Origin: [Clostridium] polysaccharolyticum
GTDB lineage: Bacteria > Bacillota > Clostridia > Lachnospirales > Lachnospiraceae
Assembly (NCBI RefSeq): GCF_900111595.1
Contig: NZ_FOHN01000029.1
Span: 1 to 33,389 of the forward strand
Direction: 5' to 3'
Length of the DNA stretch: 33,389 bases
The position numbers and the translations under genes were made by a program. Of the stretch, positions 25,187-33,078 are shown piece by piece; the stretch's first letter is position 1, and each line of letters opens with the position of its first letter. A model generated the notes under the pieces. That model did not search any database and had not been told where the DNA came from. It worked only from the letters and a program-made list of their open reading frames with translations.

Positions 25187-25292
25187 TTATATTGTTTACT
25201 GAAGCTGAATGATCTGGAATAGCGGCAAAGGCAAATGTCCTCTGCTGCTATGGCCGGAAGGTTAAGCTGCTGGCCAGTATAAGCATTCTTCT

Positions 25293-25550
25293 CTATATAA
25301 AATTCATAAGTACATCAGATTCTTCTAGACTTTTGTGTAAGGAAATTAACAGATCCAAAGCGTCCATTTCCTCTTCTGCTGTTTCTTTCTTTCCTTCTTT
25401 GTTTACAAATTTTTCATAACTTTCCATATCAAGAACTGCTAATGCTCCAGCTCCATCCTTTGTCAAAAAGACAGGTTCTTTTGATTCCTTGCATAAGCTC
25501 ATAATCTTTGTGAAATCTTTCTGCTGTTCCATTGGTAATATACGTGGCAT
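25293..25550 (-). CDS. Phd/YefM-like antitoxin, apparently without toxin
   Basis: 85 residues: the family N terminus with MPRILPMEQQKDFTKIMSLCKESKEPVFLTKDGAGALAVLDMESYE is a typical Phd/YefM DNA-binding fold, and the acidic C-terminal helix (EEEMDALDLL) is the toxin-binding tail. GGAGG lies 6-10 bases before the ATG in the minus sense. The space where a RelE/ParE toxin would follow (25292-25182) has no intact frame, only a short open stretch reading NAYTGQQLNLPAIAAEDI that I cannot assign. A TGTGG-containing near-palindrome (25568-25592) upstream may be its own operator. Confidence 0.75.
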   Translation of the reverse strand: MPRILPMEQQKDFTKIMSLCKESKEPVFLTKDGAGALAVLDMESYEKFVNKEGKKETAEEEMDALDLLISLHKSLEESDVLMNFI

Positions 25551-25795
25551 ATGATGTCCTCCTTGTATGGTGTGACATATTTATACCACATGATTTGTGT
25601 TTATGCAAGAGTATATCGCATGCCATTTATTTCCTAGACATTTTGCCATGTCCAATGGGATTGCTGCTTTTAAAGAAAATACCTCTACTTTTTTAACTAG
25701 TTATAATTGGCTATAAGGTTCTGATATTTTTATGTAAAACCCCTAAAAGGAGCACCTGTTCTGTAAGAATAATTATAGGAATTTAAAATTTTCTC
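25551..25795. other. Gene-free spacer between antitoxin and purine operon
   Basis: I see only the antitoxin upstream region and AT-rich DNA. No hairpin or repeat stands out. Confidence 0.4.
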
Positions 25796-25824
25796 TTGCC
25801 ATTCAGAACAAAATAGTTTATTCT
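25796..25824 (+). promoter_or_regulatory. Promoter of the riboswitch-controlled purine genes
   Basis: TTGCCA (25796-25801), 17 bp, TATTCT (25819-25824). It places the transcript start at about the first base of the riboswitch. Confidence 0.5.
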
Positions 25825-25830
25825 ATAACT

Positions 25831-25905
25831 GTCCATACGACTGACGGATTAGTGGAGTACCACATGGAGTATGGATTCGTAAATAAGCCGACCGTCTGGG
25901 CAATC
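25831..25905 (+). ncRNA. ZTP (pfl) riboswitch
   Basis: The leader folds as the pfl/ZTP class: outer stem CATAC/GTATG (25834-25838 with 25869-25873), an internal GACTGACGGATTA, the hairpin GTGG-AGTA-CCAC (25852-25863), then GCCGACCGTCTGGGCA (25887-25902), the class hallmark near CCGCCUGGGC. It senses ZTP/ZMP (AICAR nucleotides), which build up when 10-formyl-THF is short. It sits directly before the two genes that use AICAR, and the ligand-bound CCGNCUGGGC strand would be withheld from the terminator, turning the genes on. Confidence 0.88.
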
Positions 25906-25944
25906 TATAAACACTGTTTTTATAGATTACCCAGGCGGTTTTTG
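25892..25944 (+). terminator. Riboswitch expression-platform terminator
   Basis: CCGTCTGGG-AATCTATAAA (from 25892) pairs with TTTATAGATT-CCCAGGCGG (to 25938), then TTTTT. The left arm is shared with the aptamer pseudoknot, so the two structures exclude each other. Confidence 0.85.
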
Positions 25945-26012
25945 CGTCTAGGAAAGGAACCTGCACTTTGTAACTTGCAACTATGATGAGAGATAAGAAA
26001 GGAGATTGAAAC

Positions 26013-26726
26013 ATGCAGATGTTATCAATTGAAAACGAACTGAAAGAAAATTCATATCCAGGAAGAGGTATTATTATTGGAAAGTCCGCTAATGGACGTT
26101 ATGCTGTAACTGCTTACTTCATTATGGGAAGAAGTGAAAACAGCCGTAACCGTATATTCGTAGAAGATGGAACTGGAATCCGTACACAGGCATTTGACCC
26201 TTCCAAACTATCCGATCCAAGTCTTATCATTTATGCACCAGTACGTGTACTTGGCAACAAAACAATTGTAACAAATGGGGATCAGACAGATACTATATAT
26301 GAATTAATGGATAAACAGCAGACATTTGAACAGGCACTTACAACTCGAGAATTTGAGCCGGACGCACCAAACTACACACCTAGAATTTCTGGAATCATGC
26401 ATGTAGAAAACGGCACTTACGATTATGCCATGTCCATTTTAAAGAGCAATAATGGAAATGGTGCTGCCTGCAGCCGTTACACATTTTCATATGAAAATCC
26501 AGTCAATGGAGAAGGCCATTTCATCCATACCTATCAATGTGATGGCAATCCGCTCCCAAGCTTTGAAGGCGAACCTAAATTAGTTTCCGTTCCTGATGAT
26601 ATGGAAGCATTTACCGATTTGCTTTGGAACAGCTTAAACGAAGACAACAAAGTATCCTTATTTGTAAGATACATTGATATCCAGACTGGTGAATATACTT
26701 CTAAAATCGTGAATAAGAACCAATAA
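26013..26726 (+). CDS. purO: PurO-type IMP cyclohydrolase
   Basis: 237 residues, family PF07826. It closes FAICAR to IMP, the last step of purine synthesis, in the cytosol. Recognisable parts: NSYPGRGIIIGKSANGRYAVTAYFIMGRSENSRNR (13-47), with the GRG and R-x-x-N-R-x-R-like segments of this fold, YTPRISGIM (120-128) and GYH-equivalent GEGHFIHTYQ. SD AAAGGAG precedes the ATG. It pairs with the stand-alone formyltransferase downstream; together they replace the usual bifunctional PurH. The ZTP riboswitch controls it. Confidence 0.88.
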   Translation: MQMLSIENELKENSYPGRGIIIGKSANGRYAVTAYFIMGRSENSRNRIFVEDGTGIRTQAFDPSKLSDPSLIIYAPVRVLGNKTIVTNGDQTDTIYELMDKQQTFEQALTTREFEPDAPNYTPRISGIMHVENGTYDYAMSILKSNNGNGAACSRYTFSYENPVNGEGHFIHTYQCDGNPLPSFEGEPKLVSVPDDMEAFTDLLWNSLNEDNKVSLFVRYIDIQTGEYTSKIVNKNQ

Positions 26727-26805
26727 TCCTTTTCATTAGGATTTCAATATAGAACGTAAATAAAAATAATAGCACAACAAGCTTTTGTGCAGAATGGAGA
26801 ATAAC

Positions 26806-27981
26806 ATGAAAGAATTGGAATTAAAATACGGATGTAACCCTAATCAGAAACCTTCTAGAATTTACAGTCAGGAAGGAGAACTTCCTGTTACTATTTTAAA
26901 TGGAAAGCCAGGATATATTAACTTTTTAGATGCTTTAAATGGATGGCAGTTAGTAAAAGAATTAAAAGCTGCTACTGGTCTTCCATCTGCAACATCTTTT
27001 AAACACGTATCTCCTGCTGGTGCTGCTGTTGGCCAGCCACTTAGTGAAGTAGAAGCAAAAATTTACTGGGTAGATGATTTGGAAGAACTTTCTCCACTTG
27101 CCTGTGCCTATTCCAGAGCAAGAGGTGCTGACCGCATGTCTTCTTACGGTGATTTCATTGCTTTATCCGATGTATGTGATGTTTCAACAGCAAAAGTAAT
27201 TAAAAGAGAATTTTCTGATGGCATCATTGCTCCTGGTTATGAGCCGGAAGCACTTGAAATCTTAAAAGAAAAGAAAAAAGGAAGCTATGCAATTATCCAG
27301 ATCGATCCTGAATATGTGCCAGCTCCTATCGAACATAAAGAAGTATATGGAATTACATTTGAACAGGGACGTAACGAATTAAAAATTGATGAAGAGTTCT
27401 TATCAAATGTTGTAACAGAAAACAAAGAAGTTCCAAAACAGGCAATTATTGACATGACAGTTGCGTTAATCACTTTAAAATATACACAGTCCAACTCTGT
27501 CTGCTTCGTAAAAGGGGGCCAGGCAATCGGTGTTGGTGCTGGCCAGCAGTCCAGAATCCACTGTACAAGACTTGCAGGACAGAAAGCAGACAACTGGTTC
27601 TTACGTCAGTCTCCACAAGTACTTAACTTGCCTTTCATCGAAGGAATGAAACGTGCAGAACGTGACAATGCAATTGATTTATACATTGGTGAAGATTACA
27701 TGGATGTTTTAGCTGATGGAAAATGGGAAAAAATCTTTACAGAAAAACCTGCTGTATTTACAAAGGAAGAAAAACAGGCCTGGTTAGCACAGAATACAGA
27801 CGTAACCCTTGGTTCTGACGCTTTCTTCCCATTTGATGACAATATCGAACGTGCGTTCAAGAGCGGTGTAAAATACATTGCACAGCCAGGCGGTTCTATC
27901 CGTGATCAGGATGTAATTGATGCTTGTAACAAACACGGCATTGCAATGTGCTTCACAGGAATCCGTTTATTCCATCACTAA
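26806..27981 (+). CDS. Stand-alone AICAR transformylase
   Basis: I start at ATG 26806, preceded by GGAG; the longer TTG start at 26785 has no site. The 391 residues correspond to the C-terminal (formyltransferase) domain of PurH. It transfers a formyl group from 10-formyl-THF to AICAR, making FAICAR for the PurO-type enzyme next to it. The catalytic Lys66-His67 pair in SFKHVSPAGAAVG is intact, as are SRARGADRMSSYGD and the GQQSRIHC motif. The N-terminal IMP cyclohydrolase domain of PurH is absent. It follows purO by 79 bp on the same riboswitch transcript. Confidence 0.9.
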   Translation: MKELELKYGCNPNQKPSRIYSQEGELPVTILNGKPGYINFLDALNGWQLVKELKAATGLPSATSFKHVSPAGAAVGQPLSEVEAKIYWVDDLEELSPLACAYSRARGADRMSSYGDFIALSDVCDVSTAKVIKREFSDGIIAPGYEPEALEILKEKKKGSYAIIQIDPEYVPAPIEHKEVYGITFEQGRNELKIDEEFLSNVVTENKEVPKQAIIDMTVALITLKYTQSNSVCFVKGGQAIGVGAGQQSRIHCTRLAGQKADNWFLRQSPQVLNLPFIEGMKRAERDNAIDLYIGEDYMDVLADGKWEKIFTEKPAVFTKEEKQAWLAQNTDVTLGSDAFFPFDDNIERAFKSGVKYIAQPGGSIRDQDVIDACNKHGIAMCFTGIRLFHH

Positions 27982-28027
27982 AATGCAGTTTTAAGAATTT
28001 TACAGTATGCCGACCAAAAGTTCATTC

Positions 28028-28062
28028 CCCTTTGTCCTGTGTGATGAAGGGGTTTCTCTTAA
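28028..28062 (+). terminator. Weak terminator after the purine operon
   Basis: CCCCTT...AAGGGG stem followed by TTTCTCTT. The rest of 27982-28245 shows no gene. Confidence 0.5.
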
Positions 28063-28245
28063 AAATCGTTAAAAGGAAGTCCGTTATTGGGTTGAAAAAC
28101 AGCTAACATGACTCCCGAAACTAGGTATTTGGAACGTTATGCACATGCATGGATTCATATGTATGAAACCCACGATGCAATTTTAAAAATATCTTATCAT
28201 TAAAAAATGTAAAATCCAGTCAAAACAAGATTTGCTATAACATAA

Positions 28246-28291
28246 GGCCAATGGAAATTCTACAAAAATTTTAGTAAAATTTCCACTGGCC
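28246..28291 (-). terminator. Hairpin overlapping the end of the GGDEF gene
   Basis: GGCCAATGGAAATT (28246-28259) pairs with AATTTCCACTGGCC (28278-28291) with one mismatch. The U-tract on the minus strand is poor, so it may stabilise the mRNA end as much as terminate. Confidence 0.55.
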
Positions 28292-29446
28292 TTTTCCACT
28301 GTTTTTAGAATCATATAAAGCGTTATCTGCCCATTCATATATTTCTTCAAATGCAGTACGTGCACTTCCATTATAAATGGCAATACCAATGGAACAGGAA
28401 CAGCTTGACTTAAGTTCCTTCCTCTTCTGATCTTCTTTAAAGGTTGACAAAAGCTGCTGGGAGAAACGGGTAAGAGTTTTTTTCCTTGTAACATTTGGCA
28501 GGAAGATACAGAACTCATCTCCACCCATTCTTGCAATAAAATATTCATCGGCCACTAGCATTTTCAAAGAGTCACTGAGAGAAACCAGTACCCGATCCCC
28601 TTCACCATGGCCAAATGTATCATTAACATTTTTGAAGTTATCCACATCTAACATGATAAATGCTCCGTGTGTCTGATTCTGCAGGTAAGAAGAAACCTGA
28701 CTGGTAAAGAAAAGCCGGTTACTAAGTCCTGTCAGAGGATCCGTCTCTGAGTCATTACGGATTAGTTCCAGATAATCATACTTCACCACTGCCACGCTGA
28801 TACAGCTTAGGATTCCTAATATTCCAAGTGCCATTAAATCATAGTTATGTGTTACCCCACTCCATTTTACCAAAACGCTTAATAATGGAAAAAGAGGTCC
28901 TGCCATCATTAAGATGCAAGAAGTTCGTTCCCGATCTTTGCATGTTTTTAATTTTTGAATTCCTAATAGTTCAATATGTAATATGATAAACAGGTTAGAG
29001 ATGTAAAACACAAAGTACAAGACTCCAGGTTTTAACTGAATTACTGCATACTGCCCTATTTCTTTTAGCTTCCTTGATGTATAAAAGAGATGGTTGTGCT
29101 CCATAGTAAACACTGCTATTACACAAACACTACATACAAATGCTTCCAAGTAATAGAGAATCCGTTTTCTGGTCCGCTCAAAATACAAATCGTAAAACAT
29201 CATCATAGACATAATAAATCCATATTGGCCAGCATATTCGATTTTAATGGACGTGCACATGACATCCATGCTTTTTGTTGTATGTTCCATAATGTAAGCA
29301 AGCATATAAAATAAAGAAAAGATATCAAGCATCATTAACGAGATTAATATCTTTGACATTTTTGCATGTAAAGTTTTATGTAACAAATAAGCAATGACAA
29401 ATAGAGTAAAACATTGAATGTAAATATAAACTTGGAATAAATTAAT
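28271..29446 (-). CDS. Membrane-bound GGDEF diguanylate cyclase
   Basis: The frame is open up to 29446, where an ATT behind AGGTG could start it; the first conventional start is a TTG at 29386 (371 residues). The extra 20 residues (NLFQVYIYIQCFTLFVIAYL) make a good first membrane helix, which supports the longer form. The N-terminal half holds several hydrophobic helices; the C-terminal half is a GGDEF domain: DPLTGLSNRLFF (216-227 of the shorter form), DVDNFKNVNDTFGH, and the intact signature MGGDEF (287-292). It should make cyclic di-GMP from GTP in the cytosol under control of the membrane part. The usual upstream RxxD inhibitory site is absent. No EAL domain is attached. Confidence 0.85.
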   Translation of the reverse strand: MNLFQVYIYIQCFTLFVIAYLLHKTLHAKMSKILISLMMLDIFSLFYMLAYIMEHTTKSMDVMCTSIKIEYAGQYGFIMSMMMFYDLYFERTRKRILYYLEAFVCSVCVIAVFTMEHNHLFYTSRKLKEIGQYAVIQLKPGVLYFVFYISNLFIILHIELLGIQKLKTCKDRERTSCILMMAGPLFPLLSVLVKWSGVTHNYDLMALGILGILSCISVAVVKYDYLELIRNDSETDPLTGLSNRLFFTSQVSSYLQNQTHGAFIMLDVDNFKNVNDTFGHGEGDRVLVSLSDSLKMLVADEYFIARMGGDEFCIFLPNVTRKKTLTRFSQQLLSTFKEDQKRKELKSSCSCSIGIAIYNGSARTAFEEIYEWADNALYDSKNSGKGQWKFY

Positions 29447-29555
29447 AGTAACACCTGCTTTCTTTTGTATTTATTATGTAACTATCATTTGCAAGTTTTT
29501 TTCTAACTTAGTTATTATATCACAATATTTGTGCATAAGACAATAATAAAATTTA

Positions 29556-29580
29556 AGCACCCGCTTTTACAGGTGCTGAG
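29556..29580 (-). terminator. Terminator of the Nudix gene
   Basis: AGCACC/GGTGCT stem (29556-29577) that overlaps the end of the Nudix gene; in the minus sense it is followed by TTAAATTTTATT. Confidence 0.6.
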
Positions 29581-30136
29581 TCTTAATAAGCTTCTTGTTT
29601 AATTTGTTGTAAATATGTTCACGGAACCATTCCTCACTTGAAGCTTTCACAGCCTCATCCAGTGTAAACCAGGCTACGCCACTATTTTCATCAGGTTTTA
29701 CAGTGAGGTTTTCGTTTTCGTCTGCTTCTAATAAATAAGTTACATTCAAATGCAAATGGGAAGATACATAGTTCCCTTTCTTTACATGTCCATCTACTGT
29801 AAGTACCTCTAAGGAAAAAATATCGTCCTGTACTGGTTTTACATGGGTAATTCCACTTTCTTCCTTTGCTTCTTTTAATGCTACCTTAAGTAAATCCGTC
29901 TCACCGTCAGCATGTCCACCTAGCCAAGACCAGGAATTATAAATGTTGTGGTAAACCATCAATACTCTGGTTCGTTCTTTATTGACAATCCAAGCCGATG
30001 CAGTCAAATGTGTAACTGCATTTTCCCTAAGAAAAATATCAAAGTTCTTGTCCATGCAGGCAAGAATGTATTGCTTGTCTTTTTCCTCTTGTTCGTTAAA
30101 TGGGGTATATTGTTCAATTTGTTCTCTTAGTTCCAT
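29567..30136 (-). CDS. Nudix hydrolase
   Basis: 189 residues. The Nudix box is GGHADGETDLLKVALKEAKEESG (about 73-95). The E-x-x-EE-x-G end is intact, but the canonical R is Lys, and the first Glu lies one place before its normal position with Thr in that position. Members hydrolyse nucleoside diphosphates linked to other groups; the substrate cannot be read here. GGAG lies about 12 bases before the ATG in the minus sense. It is followed by its own terminator and sits between a GGDEF gene and a phosphatase on the same strand. Confidence 0.85.
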   Translation of the reverse strand: MELREQIEQYTPFNEQEEKDKQYILACMDKNFDIFLRENAVTHLTASAWIVNKERTRVLMVYHNIYNSWSWLGGHADGETDLLKVALKEAKEESGITHVKPVQDDIFSLEVLTVDGHVKKGNYVSSHLHLNVTYLLEADENENLTVKPDENSGVAWFTLDEAVKASSEEWFREHIYNKLNKKLIKTQHL

Positions 30137-30201
30137 TTGGGTTTAGGCTCCTTTTTCTATATATACTGGCATATATTATTTGCATGATACTGTACCTATT
30201 A

Positions 30202-30678
30202 TTAATATAGTTCTCCCTTTTCCTTTAAATGTTCTAAAAATGCTTTGCAGCCGATTACAACATCTCGGTAGGTATCGTCAAACCTGCCAGAGTACCAGGG
30301 ATCGATTACGGAATCCTGTCTTCCTGCGAATTCTAATAGCCTGGAAATCTTGCCACCACTATGTCCTGTCATACGTTCTATGTTGCGGATGTTGGCAGTA
30401 TCCATGCCAATCAGGTAGTCGTAATAATCATAATCCTGTTTTTTTAGCTGTACTGCTCTTTTTCCCTTGCAGGATATCCCGTGTTTTTCTAGTTCTTTTC
30501 TAGCTGGCGGGTAGACGGGATTGCCTACACCATTCCAGATTTCTTCTGTGCTGGTGGCAGCAGATGCTATTTCAAATTGATCTGCAATTCCTTGTTCGGT
30601 TACCATGGTTTTTAATACGAATTCTGCCATGGGACTGCGGCAGATATTGCCGTGGCAGACAAATAAAACTCTAATCAA
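30202..30678 (-). CDS. Low-molecular-weight protein tyrosine phosphatase
   Basis: 158 residues; TTG start behind AAAGGAGG. The P-loop CHGNICRS (Cys8, Arg14, Ser15) and the general-acid loop DPWYSGR (Asp126) are intact, and the length is normal for the family. It dephosphorylates tyrosine in cytosolic proteins. The Nudix gene follows 65 bp later on the same strand and may be co-transcribed. Confidence 0.9.
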   Translation of the reverse strand: MIRVLFVCHGNICRSPMAEFVLKTMVTEQGIADQFEIASAATSTEEIWNGVGNPVYPPARKELEKHGISCKGKRAVQLKKQDYDYYDYLIGMDTANIRNIERMTGHSGGKISRLLEFAGRQDSVIDPWYSGRFDDTYRDVVIGCKAFLEHLKEKGELY

Positions 30679-30936
30679 AATAAAATTCCTCCTTTATTGC
30701 CTCAATACGGCGTGTTTTAGCGCATTTTGCGCACCATAAAAATCCACCCCAAAACCAATCCATTTACACAGTTTTTGCAAAATAGGGCAAGTCTGTGCAA
30801 GATGTGGCTGTCAAACGTATACTCCTAGTAGACGAATACCCCCTATCCGTATACTACTCTTTTTCTATTGTAAACCGTATCGACATACTATATTGTAACA
30901 TTACAATATAAGTTTTACAAACACACTTGTCAGTGC
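30679..30936. other. Gene-free border between chromosome and the integrase module
   Basis: Contains a perfect 22-bp palindrome TATATTGTAA-CA-TTACAATATA (30889-30910) and repeated CGTATACT words (near 30818 and 30848). Its place, just beyond the 3' end of a Tn916-type int gene, is where the element end and attachment site normally lie. I cannot define the core without the other end. Confidence 0.45.
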
Positions 30937-30968
30937 CAAAAAAATAAGACCCGCTTGGCGAGTCTTAT
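30937..30968 (-). terminator. Terminator of the integrase operon
   Basis: ATAAGAC-CGC-TTG-GCG-GTCTTAT stem (30944-30968); on the minus strand the T-run follows at 30943-30937. Confidence 0.75.
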
Positions 30969-30977
30969 CTTCATATA

Positions 30978-32252
30978 TTATATAGCTCTAAACATACTCT
31001 GTGTTGCTGGTTTAGGTTTGGCGCTTGTTTTTTCAATCTCCTTTTTTGCCTGTTCTAATTCCTCTAAGCGAATCATCTCATCCTTTGCATCATCTAACCC
31101 TAGATGGGTATATGTGTTCATGGTTACACCTATGTCGGAATGCCCCATCAAATATTGTAGTGTCTTAGGGTTCATTCCAGCTCTCGCCATATTACTGCAG
31201 TATGTATGACGGCATACGTGAGGTGTAATATTAGGCATCTGAACTCTATAGATTTGATTGTAACGTCCCACCATATGGTTGAATCGGTGTTCCCAGTGCA
31301 TTGCTACAAGTGGCAGTCCTTCCTTATCTGTAAATAAAAATCCACCATAACCATCTATTATTCTTTCTTGTTCTGGTGGTTCTCTATCTTGCAGTATTGC
31401 ATTAAAACAATAATATACATCATCTGTCATAGGAAGCTTTCTAGTTCCTGCATTAGTCTTGGTGCTTTCTATATGAATCTTCATGCCTGTACGCTGAAGC
31501 TGATGGTCGATATTAATTATCTTTTTTTCCATATCGAGATCTTTAATCGTAAGACCACAAAATTCTGATATTCTCATGCCGGTATTAAATAGGATAAATA
31601 CCACCTCGTAGTATTTACAATAAACATTATCATCATGTACAAACTTTAGAAATTTTCTCATTTGATCCTTAGTAATAGCTTCTCTAGTTACGCTATCATT
31701 TACTACAACTCCTGCTAATTCAAACTGGAATGGATTCTTAACTAGAATATCATCATCCATAGCCATCTGAAATGCAGGTCTTAAAACTCCTCTAACAGTT
31801 TTAATTGTGCTATGCCCTTTCCCATCATTTTGTAATTTGATTAAGAACAGCTTGGCATCTGAAACCTTAATAGATTTTATCTTCCTGTAGTAGAAATCTT
31901 CCTTCTCCATCAGATTTTTAACAAATTGATAATTCACCAATGTGTTTGGTTTTACTCCTGTCTTAGTCGCTAGGTACCTTTCAACTGCCTCTTTTACAGT
32001 CATGTTATAACCAAGTGGATCAAGCTGACTATCTAAGTCTTTACCTAACTGCTTTTCTAATTCCCGAAGCGATAATGTAGGCTTGGTCCCTTGTGGCTGT
32101 CTATCTGTCGGCTCTAACCTCCAGCTCGACAAGAAATGTGGCTTACCATCCACATGATATTTGAACATGTACTTACCGTCTTTTCTTTGTGATTCACCCC
32201 TACGAAGGACTCTATGTTTCGAGTCTCTTCTTATTTGTCCTCGCTTGCCCAT
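30978..32252 (-). CDS. int: Tn916-like tyrosine integrase
   Basis: 424 residues. An N-terminal Tn916-Int-type DNA-binding domain (about 1-75), a core-binding SAM-like domain (85-190) and a catalytic domain. All catalytic residues are visible: Arg227 (GMRISE), Lys265 (TKTNAGTRKLP), His345 and Arg348 (PHVCRHTY), His371 (LMGHSDIG) and nucleophile Tyr381 (NTYTHLG). It would integrate and excise a conjugative or mobilisable element. SD AAGGAGG lies within the 3' end of the overlapping upstream gene, so the two are translationally coupled. Confidence 0.93.
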   Translation of the reverse strand: MGKRGQIRRDSKHRVLRRGESQRKDGKYMFKYHVDGKPHFLSSWRLEPTDRQPQGTKPTLSLRELEKQLGKDLDSQLDPLGYNMTVKEAVERYLATKTGVKPNTLVNYQFVKNLMEKEDFYYRKIKSIKVSDAKLFLIKLQNDGKGHSTIKTVRGVLRPAFQMAMDDDILVKNPFQFELAGVVVNDSVTREAITKDQMRKFLKFVHDDNVYCKYYEVVFILFNTGMRISEFCGLTIKDLDMEKKIINIDHQLQRTGMKIHIESTKTNAGTRKLPMTDDVYYCFNAILQDREPPEQERIIDGYGGFLFTDKEGLPLVAMHWEHRFNHMVGRYNQIYRVQMPNITPHVCRHTYCSNMARAGMNPKTLQYLMGHSDIGVTMNTYTHLGLDDAKDEMIRLEELEQAKKEIEKTSAKPKPATQSMFRAI

Positions 32253-32466
32253 TTGCTAATTCCTCCTTCAGGCCTTGATTGTCTCTAAGATACTTTTCAA
32301 ACTCAACTCTAAGAATTAGTTTCCTATTTCCAAAATATGCCAAAAATGAATATTTCCCTTGATTTAAGAATCTGAAGAATTTCCTTCTACTAAGATTCCA
32401 ATAAGTAGCAGCTTCCGAAGGGTTAAGATATTCTTTTTCACCTAGTGCTACATCATGTGCTTTCAT
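32212..32466 (-). CDS. Excisionase-like winged-helix protein overlapping int
   Basis: I start at ATG 32466; the longer frame from 32484 would have the SD AAAGGAGG inside its coding part. 84 residues: an N-terminal helix-turn-helix YLNPSEAATYWNLSRRKFFRFL (about 13-34) followed by a wing, F-x-GNRKLILRVEFEKYL, in the pattern of Tn916 Xis and DNA-binding excisionases. It probably directs Int toward excision or regulates it. It overlaps int by 41 bp. Confidence 0.75.
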   Translation of the reverse strand: MKAHDVALGEKEYLNPSEAATYWNLSRRKFFRFLNQGKYSFLAYFGNRKLILRVEFEKYLRDNQGLKEELANGQARTNKKRLET

Positions 32467-32553
32467 TTGGTATCCTCCTTTCATTATATGGGTAGTGATA
32501 TATTGGCTCTAAACTCCAAATATATCAACTACTATTTGGCAAATAAAAGGTAA

Positions 32554-32769
32554 TTAAAGCGTAGAAGTATTTTGCAAAAACTCTTCGAATTTTGTACGAA
32601 TTATTAAGTATCTATTACCGCTAAAAATAGCGAATCTACCTGTATTCTCTTCAGCAAGACGGCGCATCTTTTTCATGCCAATATTAAAATAAGCTGCAGC
32701 TTCTCTTATAGTAAGAGTGTACTTCTCACATACTGGTACAGTTACTTTACTTTCTTTATTTTCCATCAT
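32554..32769 (-). CDS. xis: Tn916 Xis-like excisionase
   Basis: 71 residues, close in size to Tn916 Xis (67). It shows CEKYTLTIREAAAYFNIGMKKMRRLAEEN and FSGNRYLIIRTKFEEFL, which line up with Tn916 Xis along nearly the whole length. Small winged-helix proteins of this type bend the element ends for excision. GGAGG precedes the start in the minus sense. A CCAAATA/TATTTGG repeat (32516-32539) lies between the two xis-like genes. Confidence 0.85.
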   Translation of the reverse strand: MMENKESKVTVPVCEKYTLTIREAAAYFNIGMKKMRRLAEENTGRFAIFSGNRYLIIRTKFEEFLQNTSTL

Positions 32770-32833
32770 ATATTACCTCCAAATCTCTTTTATCCTTCAC
32801 TTTCCTATGGACACAGTTTTACGATTTGGGCGT

Positions 32834-32868
32834 AAAAAAATAGGCCAAAGCATTGACTCTTTGACCTA
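32834..32868 (-). terminator. Terminator upstream of xis
   Basis: TAGG-CAAAG/CTTTG-CCTA stem (32841-32868) followed, on the minus strand, by seven T. It would insulate xis-int from transcription coming from the right. Another 6-bp pair TTGACC/GGTCAA lies near 32980-33000. No gene is visible in 32869-33078. Confidence 0.65.
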
Positions 32869-33078
32869 TAAAAGGAAATAGATAAAAAACATTTAATACA
32901 GCGCCATTTCCCTCTTGGCATCTGCATTAATTTGCTATTTATCTGTATTAGCATTTTTTGGACAAGTGCCCCGCAAGAAATTGACCGATCACCAGGTCAA
33001 CCAAGGACTCCTACAGGGCATCAAATAATGAAATCACTGTTCTAGTCAAGCAAAATTGTAACACTAGTGTATAAAATT

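Noticed and set aside
25823-26014. 63-residue minus-strand frame
   Set aside because: It is antisense to the ZTP riboswitch and has no ribosome binding site.
28183-28548. 121-residue minus-strand frame
   Set aside because: It overlaps the GGDEF domain in another frame; the GGDEF reading has all conserved motifs.
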